NCBI GenBank assembly: GCA_028287545.1
Contig: JAQBPL010000098.1
Location: 1 to 5,307, forward strand
DNA from: Vulcanimicrobiota bacterium
Lineage (GTDB): Bacteria > Eremiobacterota > Eremiobacteria > Baltobacterales > Baltobacteraceae
Direction of reading: 5' to 3'
Length of the DNA: 5,307 bases
The notes beneath the pieces are model-generated. The model was not told where the DNA came from, did not search any database, and saw nothing but the letters and a program-made list of their open reading frames with translations. Both the position numbers and the translations under genes were made by a program. Below are positions 4,690-5,307 of the stretch, piece after piece. Each line of letters opens with the position of its first letter. Within the stretch, counting starts at the first letter, position 1.

Positions 4690-5307
4690 CTAGCCTCCGC
4701 CGGAGGGGGCGAGCAACTCGTAGCCGCCGTGGGCGGCGACGCGTTCGCCGGGTTTGAGGCCGGCGGCGAGGACCGCGCTCGTGTCGTCGCTGGCGCCGAC
4801 TTGGACGCCGCGCATTGCGAACTTCCCGTCCGCACCGGGAACGAACACCACCGTTTTTCCGGTTTGCGGATCCTGGACGAGCGCGGTCTGCGGAACGATG
4901 ACGCCGTGGCGCTGCCCGACCGTGACGGTGGCGGTGACCGCGTCGCCGGGGACGGCGCCGGCGGGGACGCCGCTGACGATGACGGTTGCGATTTGGGTCG
5001 CGGGATCGACGGCCGGCACGACGGCGGTCACGGTGCCGGACGTCGCCGCTCCGCCGCGCGCCAGGCGCAGCGATGCCGTATCGCCGACGCGCACGCTGAG
5101 CGCCGCGTCACCGGGGATCTGCAGCGTCACCGCGGCATCTTCGGGCGGACCGACTTCGACGACCGGCGTCGTCACGTCGACCGATTCGCCGGGATGCTTG
5201 AGCACCGCGATGACGACGCCCGCATGCGGCGCGCGCAGCACCGCGTTCGCGAGCGCGAGCTGCGCCGCGGCCGTGCGCGCCTGCGCGCTGGAGAGCTGCG
5301 CGCCGAG
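4690..5307 (-). CDS. Efflux RND/HlyD-type periplasmic adaptor subunit, 5' end outside the window
   Basis: The reading frame is open from the right window edge to TAG at 4690-4692, giving 205 visible residues. An Ala/Gln-rich coiled-coil end (AQARTAAAQLALANA, about residues 8-22) leads into a lipoyl half-motif (LRAPHAGVVIAVLKHPGESV), then a beta-barrel domain with TLQIPGDAALSVRVGDTASLRL, and a membrane-proximal domain with VIVPQTALVQDPQTGKTVVFV and VQVGASDDTSAVLAAGLKPGERV. This order is that of membrane-fusion proteins that link an inner-membrane RND or ABC pump to an outer-membrane channel. The N-terminal anchor or signal, the first lipoyl half and most of the hairpin lie outside. A GTG at 5239-5241 is internal, not the start. 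The protein ends in a flexible APSGGG. The partner pump is not visible. Confidence 0.9.
   Translation of the reverse strand, partial: LGAQLSSAQARTAAAQLALANAVLRAPHAGVVIAVLKHPGESVDVTTPVVEVGPPEDAAVTLQIPGDAALSVRVGDTASLRLARGGAATSGTVTAVVPAVDPATQIATVIVSGVPAGAVPGDAVTATVTVGQRHGVIVPQTALVQDPQTGKTVVFVPGADGKFAMRGVQVGASDDTSAVLAAGLKPGERVAAHGGYELLAPSGGG

Noticed and set aside
4653..4835. 60-codon minus-strand ORF ending in repeat copy E
   Set aside because: It is out of frame with the adaptor gene, has a Ser/Pro/Ala-rich product and takes its end from the repeat, a common artefact of this repeat type.

Overview
The window is GC-rich bacterial DNA whose codons nearly all end in G or C. It carries five complete protein genes, two genes cut by the window edges, and a family of short palindromic repeats. 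No rRNA, tRNA, insertion sequence, phage gene or CRISPR array is visible. The taxon cannot be fixed from this sequence. A GC-rich soil-type lineage with abundant dispersed repeats and a Ser/Thr-rich propeller lipoprotein would fit, for example Candidatus Eremiobacterota, Acidobacteriota or an alphaproteobacterium; this is a weak inference.

Layout. Bases 1-144 (+) are the last 47 codons of a gene that looks like an alpha-E (DUF403) protein. It overlaps by one base the start of a transglutaminase-like cysteine hydrolase (144-1034, +). This pair belongs to the widespread operon type that also carries a circularly permuted ATP-grasp enzyme, which would lie upstream of the window. The transglutaminase ends in a glutamine-rich tail. 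Just behind its stop lies a decayed second copy of two parts of its own 3' end (1045-1104). Next comes a lipoprotein with a Ser/Thr linker and a YVTN/YncE-like beta-propeller (1234-2871, +), preceded by a near-palindrome. A small VOC (glyoxalase/bleomycin-resistance) fold protein follows (3032-3418, +).

From about 3460 the strand switches. The genes on the minus strand are a GIY-YIG protein (3585-3890), a Uma2-type PD-(D/E)XK protein (4032-4568), and the C-terminal 205 codons of an efflux periplasmic adaptor (4690-5307, start outside the window). The gaps in this half hold at least seven full or partial copies of one palindromic repeat. Two long copies share an outer inverted repeat whose arms differ by a compensating base change. 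One copy supplies the last codons and stop of the GIY-YIG gene.

Functionally the window looks like a junction of unrelated units. The strongest leads are the transglutaminase 3' remnant and Gln-rich tail, and the composite repeat family around two small nuclease-fold genes.
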